Source: an uncultured Eubacterium sp. (GTDB taxonomy: Bacteria; Bacillota; Clostridia; Lachnospirales; Lachnospiraceae). Taken from it: a stretch of DNA of 64,000 bases. This document shows, piece by piece, positions 59,674 to 64,000 of this stretch (the first letter of the stretch is position 1; every line of letters begins with the position of its first letter). The stretch spans positions 32,954 to 96,953 of the forward strand of contig CAJUHV010000006.1 of NCBI GenBank assembly GCA_910586445.1. Direction: 5' to 3'. Made by a program: the position numbers and the translations under genes. The notes beneath the pieces were generated by a model that searched no databases, was not told where the DNA came from, and saw nothing but the letters and a program-made list of their open reading frames with translations.

Positions 59674-61653
59674 CTACGCATCCCGCAGCATTTCTTTTAA
59701 ATGTATCATCTGGTCACGCAGCTGTGCTGCTGCCTCAAAGTTCAGATCCGCCGCAGCGCTTTCCATCTTTTTCCGTACCTGCATAATGAGCTTCTCCAGC
59801 TCTTTGCGATTCATCGATTCTGGATCTTTGGCAAAATTAAGATCTGCCGAAGCCACTTTCTTCGAAATGCTGATCAGTTCACGGACAGATTTTTGGATTG
59901 TCTTAGGCGTGATGCCGTGCTCTTCATTATATTTCTGCTGAATGCCGCGGCGGCGGTTTGTCTCTTCTATCGCAACATGCATGGAATCCGTGATTTTATC
60001 TGCATACATAATCACATGCCCTTCACTGTTGCGGGCAGCTCTCCCGACTGTCTGTATCAAGGAAGTCTCCGAACGCAGAAATCCCTCTTTGTCTGCGTCC
60101 AGAATCGCTACCAGCGTGATTTCCGGGATATCCAGACCTTCCCGCAGCAGATTGATGCCGACCAGTACGTCAAACACATCCAGCCGCAGGTCACGGATAA
60201 TCTCAGCCCGTTCCAGTGTATCAATATCCGAGTGCAGGTATTTTACCCGGATTCCGACTTCCTGCATATACGAGGTCAGATCTTCCGCCATTCTCTTTGT
60301 CAATGTTGTAATCAGTACTTTATTCTTTTTGGCAGTTTCTTTGTTTACTTCCGTAATCAGATCGTCAATCTGCCCTTCCACCGGACGCACATCGATTTCC
60401 GGGTCAAGCAGCCCTGTCGGCCTTATAATCTGCTCCACGCGCAGCAGCTCATGCTCTTTTTCATACACATTCGGCGTTGCCGATACAAAAAGCATCTGGT
60501 CAATTTTGGACTCAAACTCTTCAAAATTCAGCGGACGGTTGTCCTTTGCGGACGGCAGACGAAATCCATAATCTACCAGCGTCGATTTTCTAGACTGGTC
60601 GCCTGCATACATGCCCCGGATCTGCGGCACCGTAATATGCGATTCATCTATTATAATAAGAAAATCATCCTTAAAATATTCCATCAATGTCAGCGGAGTT
60701 GCTCCTGGCTCCAATCCTGCCAGATGTCTGGAATAATTTTCGATCCCGCTGCAGAATCCCGTCTCCCTGAGCATTTCAATATCAAAATTCGTCCGCTCCG
60801 CAATCCGCTGCGCCTCTAAAAGCTTGTCCTCGCCTTTAAAATAGCTGACGCGTTCTTCTAATTCTTTCTCAATCTCCTCGCACGCCTTATTGATTTTCTG
60901 CTGCGGCACTACATAGTGCGAGGCCGGGAATATGCCTACATGCTCCAGCGAGGCTTTTACTTGTCCGGTAAGCACGTCGATTTCCGTGATCCTGTCAATC
61001 TCGTCACCAAAAAACTCTACCCGCACCGCCCTCTCTGCATTGCTTGCCGGAATAATCTCTACTACATCTCCCCGCACGCGGAATGTCCCACGGTGAAAAT
61101 CCGTCTCGTTTCTCGTATACTGTATATCAATCAGATCCCGGATCACATCATCCCTGTCCCTGACCATTCCGGGACGCAGGGACACCATCATCCCAAGAAA
61201 ATCCTCCGGGCTGCCCAGACCATATATGCATGATACACTGGCGATGACAATTACATCCCTGCGCTCTGAAAGCGCAGCTGTCGCAGACAGCCGCAGTTTG
61301 TCTATTTCTTCATTGACAGAGGAATCTTTGGCAATGTAGGTGTCTGATGACGGAACATAGGCTTCTGGCTGGTAGTAGTCATAGTAGGACACAAAATACT
61401 CCACTGCGTTCTCAGGGAAGAACTCCTTGAACTCCCCGTACAGTTGGGCCGCTAAGGTTTTATTGTGCGCTATTACCAAAGTCGGCTTCTGCAACTGTTC
61501 TATTACATTAGCCATTGTAAAGGTCTTGCCGGAACCCGTAACCCCTAGTAAAGTCTGGAATTGGTTGCCCTCCTGGAAGCCTTTTACAAGGGCATCTATC
61601 GCCTGAGGCTGGTCGCCTGTCGGTTCGTATTTACTGTGCAATTTGAACAACAT
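59674..61653 (-). CDS. uvrB: Excinuclease ABC subunit B
   Basis: 659 residues. Helicase-like core: Walker A GVTGSGKTFTMANVI, beta-hairpin YDYYQPEAYVPSSDTYI, Walker B LIIIDESHITVPQ, and GRAARNSEGHVIMYADKITDSM. A C-terminal UVR domain (AADLNFEAAAQLRDQMIHLK) binds UvrC. UvrB verifies the lesion and recruits UvrC for dual incision. Upstream is a LexA-like box, a sigma-A promoter and a roughly 200-nt structured leader, so SOS and possibly post-initiation control are likely. RBS GGAGGTGA about 10 nt before ATG. Confidence 0.98.
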   Translation of the reverse strand: MLFKLHSKYEPTGDQPQAIDALVKGFQEGNQFQTLLGVTGSGKTFTMANVIEQLQKPTLVIAHNKTLAAQLYGEFKEFFPENAVEYFVSYYDYYQPEAYVPSSDTYIAKDSSVNEEIDKLRLSATAALSERRDVIVIASVSCIYGLGSPEDFLGMMVSLRPGMVRDRDDVIRDLIDIQYTRNETDFHRGTFRVRGDVVEIIPASNAERAVRVEFFGDEIDRITEIDVLTGQVKASLEHVGIFPASHYVVPQQKINKACEEIEKELEERVSYFKGEDKLLEAQRIAERTNFDIEMLRETGFCSGIENYSRHLAGLEPGATPLTLMEYFKDDFLIIIDESHITVPQIRGMYAGDQSRKSTLVDYGFRLPSAKDNRPLNFEEFESKIDQMLFVSATPNVYEKEHELLRVEQIIRPTGLLDPEIDVRPVEGQIDDLITEVNKETAKKNKVLITTLTKRMAEDLTSYMQEVGIRVKYLHSDIDTLERAEIIRDLRLDVFDVLVGINLLREGLDIPEITLVAILDADKEGFLRSETSLIQTVGRAARNSEGHVIMYADKITDSMHVAIEETNRRRGIQQKYNEEHGITPKTIQKSVRELISISKKVASADLNFAKDPESMNRKELEKLIMQVRKKMESAAADLNFEAAAQLRDQMIHLKEMLRDA

Positions 61654-61683
61654 GGGACAAAAATCACCTCCAAATTTCGTAAC

Positions 61684-61775
61684 AAAAAAGGTCTTTTATT
61701 GGCCAGCAATTCGTCGTGGTACGTTCTCTATTTTGCTTCAAAATGCCCTTGCGACGAATGCAGGTCACCTTTTTT
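61684..61775 (-). promoter_or_regulatory. Structured 5' leader of uvrB
   Basis: Nested inverted repeats: outer AAAAAAGGT (61684-61692) with ACCTTTTTT (61767-61775), inner ATTCGTCG (61709-61716) with CGACGAAT (61752-61759). On the minus strand the right-hand arm ends in TTTTTT before the RBS, which resembles an intrinsic terminator inside the leader. No known riboswitch recognised. Confidence 0.5.
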
Positions 61776-61862
61776 GATTTTTCTTACTGCCCAATCCCCT
61801 ATAAAACTGTATGGATTAGACAGCATAAAAGCAATTATGAAAAGCTGCTTTTATCTTTCATA

Positions 61863-61891
61863 AATATACCACACTCTTGCCTGAATGTCTA
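61863..61891 (-). promoter_or_regulatory. Promoter of uvrB-uvrA
   Basis: -35 TAGACA (61886-61891), 17-bp spacer, -10 TATATT (61863-61868); one mismatch each. Leader to the uvrB ATG about 200 nt. Confidence 0.7.
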
Positions 61892-61898
61892 GCGCAAA

Positions 61899-61912
61899 CA
61901 AACATTTGTTCT
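61899..61912 (-). promoter_or_regulatory. LexA-like SOS box upstream of uvrB
   Basis: CAAACATTTGTTCT differs by one base from the Gram-positive LexA half-site pattern CGAAC-N4-GTTCG core (AAC-N4-GTT conserved). It ends 8 bp upstream of the -35 of the uvrB promoter, in a position used for SOS control of uvrBA. Confidence 0.6.
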
Positions 61913-61934
61913 TGTGTTATGGAATGGATTGTTT

Positions 61935-63914
61935 TCAAGATGCTTCACCCAAATATTCGCTTGTGTCTATTACAATCTCCAGAAGTTCTTTCCTGAATGT
62001 TTCATCTGCCTGTTCTTCCGGCAATACCTCATCTATAAAACCAGCTATCTCAGGTATACAGTCTTCTATAATCCCCTTATTGTCCCCATAAACGTCCATT
62101 GTGATAATTTCTTTTGCATGGCCCATCAGCTTTGATACCGCTTTCGGGCTGAAGTCGTTCTTTAACAGCAGCGTACAGAACGTGCTCCGCAAATCATGCC
62201 ATCGGATATCCGGAAGCCCGTTATCTGCCAGGAGCTTCTTATAGTGCTGGAAATGGTATCCTTTGCTGCGCGGCCTGCCATAAGTAGAGCAGCATATATA
62301 ATCCAAATCCTGGAATTCCTTTTTCCTCCTGTTTTTGTGCTTCTCGTATTTTTTCCTCTCCTCTAAGATTGCCTCAAACACGTAATCCGGGATTGGAAGC
62401 TCCCGGTAGCTGGATTCGCTTTTCAACGCTATTTCCTGCTTGGTAAACGTTTTGGGCTTAAAGTCCCCCTTTCTGCCTTTCCGTTTCTTCCCCAGCTGCC
62501 GCTGTACTGTCAGTGTCCTGTTCACATAATCAACATCAGAATATTTTAATCCGTTGATCTCGCTTCTCCGAAGCCCCATCAGCACATTGAACAGCACCTG
62601 CATGTGGATGGGCGTGTCCCTGCTTGCCTCCAGCAATATCATAATCTGGTTCAGTGTAAGTGTTTTCTGGTTATCAATATTCCTGGCATGGTACGGCTTT
62701 TTCTCTACTTTCCCCGGCAGTCTAATCCCCTCAGCCGGGTTGGATGCAATAAACTTATGGTTCAGCGCATAACGGAAAGAGACGTTCACCACTGTCTTGA
62801 CCATCCTTGCTACGGAAATAGAATATTCCGCTTTCGTATTGTACAGCTTCTGAACGTCCCCTTCTGCCTGGCTTTTCCTTATGCGCAGCTCTTTGATAAC
62901 CACTTCCGGCACACGGATCGTGCGATAGCTGTTTTCTGTTTTGGGCGGCTTCTCAACAATCTGGTATTGCTCCGGTCGGCTCTGCCCTTTTGGGATAACA
63001 GGGTTGGATGTAAGCTGGCGGCTGACTGACAACGTATTCTGCTCCATATCAAAATCAGAATATTTCAGCCCTCCAATCTCCCCTTTCCGCAGGCCACAGA
63101 ACACCGCTAAAAGAATCTCCAGATACCATTTCCCCTGGGATGCTGCCGCCAACAGGGTTTTCAGCTTTTCTTTGCTTAAGATTGTCACATTCGGCTTTTT
63201 CCGCCTGTATGCTCTTGTCCCTGGCACTGGGTTGTTTTTAATATAGCCCTGTGCCACTGCATCCTTCAACGCAAGGTTTAAAAACTCCCGGCATTTATTC
63301 CCTGCCGATTCTGTAGGCTTCGCTGCTGTTTCCAGAAGTGAATCAAGGTACTCCACATTTACAAAACGCAGCCTGATATCCTGCTCTATGTGTGGCAGTA
63401 TCAGGTCATACAAAGTATAAGCCCCTACCATGCGGGTTGTATTTTCAATGCGCTGGGAATACATTTCCTCAAACCAGTAAAGCAGATAATCCTTAAAACC
63501 AATATCCCCGTCCCCTCTTGTGGACGCTTTCACAAGCTGGCCGTTTTCATATACAAGCTTGATAGTAAGCCCGTCCAGTTTCATCATCAGCAATGCCGGC
63601 GTCTTCCCCACCATCTGCAGCAGTTCCTCCGTCTGCTTCGTCTTGTCCAGACTCAACAGCGGAATCGGATGCCTCACTTTCTCTAATGAACTGACAGGCG
63701 CATAGCCAACGGTCTGCGTCGGCGAATTGCTCAGGACAATGCCAGTCTTCTTTTCCAGTTTCTGCAGTTCATCAAAAAGATGGTCATAAACTGCATCCGA
63801 CACACCCGGCTTCGCTTCATTGTAATATTCGTGGCGGTACTGGTTCAGCTTTGCCACAAGCGCTGCAATTTTTCTGGTTTCCTCTTTCTTTGGTTTTTCT
63901 TTCAATTTCTGCAC
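61935..63914 (-). CDS. Chimeric tyrosine recombinase: DNA-ligase head + partial recombinase + complete recombinase
   Basis: 659 residues from the GTG at 63914, which has AAAGGAG 10 nt upstream; the frame is open to 63977. Residues 17-139 match the NAD-dependent DNA ligase N-terminus: HEYYNEAKPGVSDAVYDHL, SPTQTVGYAP, the nucleotide-binding Lys112 in MKLDGLTIKLVYENG, and TRGDGDIG; motifs III-VI of LigA are absent, so it cannot be a full ligase. Residues 140-349 are a tyrosine recombinase core-binding domain and the first part of a catalytic domain (GLRKGEIGGLKY). Residues 350-659 are a second recombinase with Arg449 (GLRRSEI), HDLR 573-576, His599 (LMGHA) and Tyr609 (MDVYGDN), all needed for activity. 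Probably marks the edge of an integrated element that extends beyond the window. Confidence 0.85.
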   Translation of the reverse strand: MQKLKEKPKKEETRKIAALVAKLNQYRHEYYNEAKPGVSDAVYDHLFDELQKLEKKTGIVLSNSPTQTVGYAPVSSLEKVRHPIPLLSLDKTKQTEELLQMVGKTPALLMMKLDGLTIKLVYENGQLVKASTRGDGDIGFKDYLLYWFEEMYSQRIENTTRMVGAYTLYDLILPHIEQDIRLRFVNVEYLDSLLETAAKPTESAGNKCREFLNLALKDAVAQGYIKNNPVPGTRAYRRKKPNVTILSKEKLKTLLAAASQGKWYLEILLAVFCGLRKGEIGGLKYSDFDMEQNTLSVSRQLTSNPVIPKGQSRPEQYQIVEKPPKTENSYRTIRVPEVVIKELRIRKSQAEGDVQKLYNTKAEYSISVARMVKTVVNVSFRYALNHKFIASNPAEGIRLPGKVEKKPYHARNIDNQKTLTLNQIMILLEASRDTPIHMQVLFNVLMGLRRSEINGLKYSDVDYVNRTLTVQRQLGKKRKGRKGDFKPKTFTKQEIALKSESSYRELPIPDYVFEAILEERKKYEKHKNRRKKEFQDLDYICCSTYGRPRSKGYHFQHYKKLLADNGLPDIRWHDLRSTFCTLLLKNDFSPKAVSKLMGHAKEIITMDVYGDNKGIIEDCIPEIAGFIDEVLPEEQADETFRKELLEIVIDTSEYLGEAS

Positions 63915-64000
63915 AGCATTCACGCTCCTTTCATTATTTTCAGCGTTTTTAGGCGTTTGCGAAACGCCAGAACCCACATAAATACGGGATTCTTTTTGTT

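Noticed and set aside
61935..63914. The chimeric recombinase as the invertase for the surface-protein cassettes
   Set aside because: It is about 50 kb away, seems to belong to an element at the right edge, and no shared recognition site is visible at the cassettes.

Overview
The window looks like a chromosomal segment of a motile, Gram-positive Clostridia (Bacillota), most likely a Lachnospiraceae member. The evidence is moderately low GC, strong AGGAGG-type ribosome binding sites, and gene orders typical of Firmicutes: cdaA-cdaR-glmM, mbl-flhO-flhP, comF-yvyF, recD2, uvrB-uvrA, two LytR-CpsA-Psr ligases, and a large secreted S-layer-like protein. From about 8.7 kb to the right end every gene lies on the minus strand. 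Only the first 8.6 kb has plus-strand coding sequence. I see no rRNA, tRNA or CRISPR array.

Region 1 (1-13.9 kb) is the most unusual part. One complete surface-protein gene (8708-13189, minus; signal peptide, strong promoter, good RBS) faces a row of paralogous copies on the plus strand (the end of one at 1-90, then 1003-4320 and 5188-8598). The two copies whose beginnings are visible lack promoter, RBS, signal peptide and the first 365 codons, yet stay fully open for 3.3-3.4 kb. They start at the same codon of the expressed gene (Glu366). One junction carries a 74-bp perfect inverted repeat shared with the expressed gene. Each copy has its own terminator, and a PIN-type toxin-antitoxin module sits between successive copies. 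This is the layout expected of silent cassettes that swap the C-terminal 1.1 kb-residue portion of a surface layer by inversion or gene conversion.

Region 2 (13.9-22 kb): a solitary carbamate kinase with an altered N-terminal motif, a small membrane protein, an HtrA protease with a long Tyr/Gln/Gly/Ser-rich cytoplasmic segment, a secreted papain-like protease with Ig and leucine-rich modules, and glmS.

Region 3 (22-43 kb) is a cell-wall polysaccharide locus: rmlA, rmlB, rmlC and rmlD for dTDP-L-rhamnose, several glycosyltransferases, two priming polyprenyl-phosphate glycosylphosphotransferases, an ABC exporter pair, a methyltransferase fused to a kinase-like domain, a membrane protein split by one in-frame TAG, and two LCP ligases to attach the product to peptidoglycan. 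No Wzx/Wzy pair is seen, so export is probably ABC-dependent. HPr, glmM, cdaR and cdaA follow, tying amino-sugar supply and c-di-AMP signalling to envelope synthesis.

Region 4 (46.6-61.9 kb): two membrane proteins of unknown function, yvyF, comF, recD2, a flagellar rod set (rod-binding protein, flhP, flhO) with mbl, then uvrA and uvrB. uvrB has a LexA-like box, a good promoter and a structured leader. Region 5 (61.9-64 kb) is a chimeric tyrosine recombinase: the N-terminal part of an NAD-dependent DNA ligase, half a recombinase, and a complete second recombinase in one frame.

Several intergenic gaps hold degenerate tandem repeats (13, 33, 39-43 bp units). At least two of these arrays are plainly copies of the last codons of the adjacent upstream gene.
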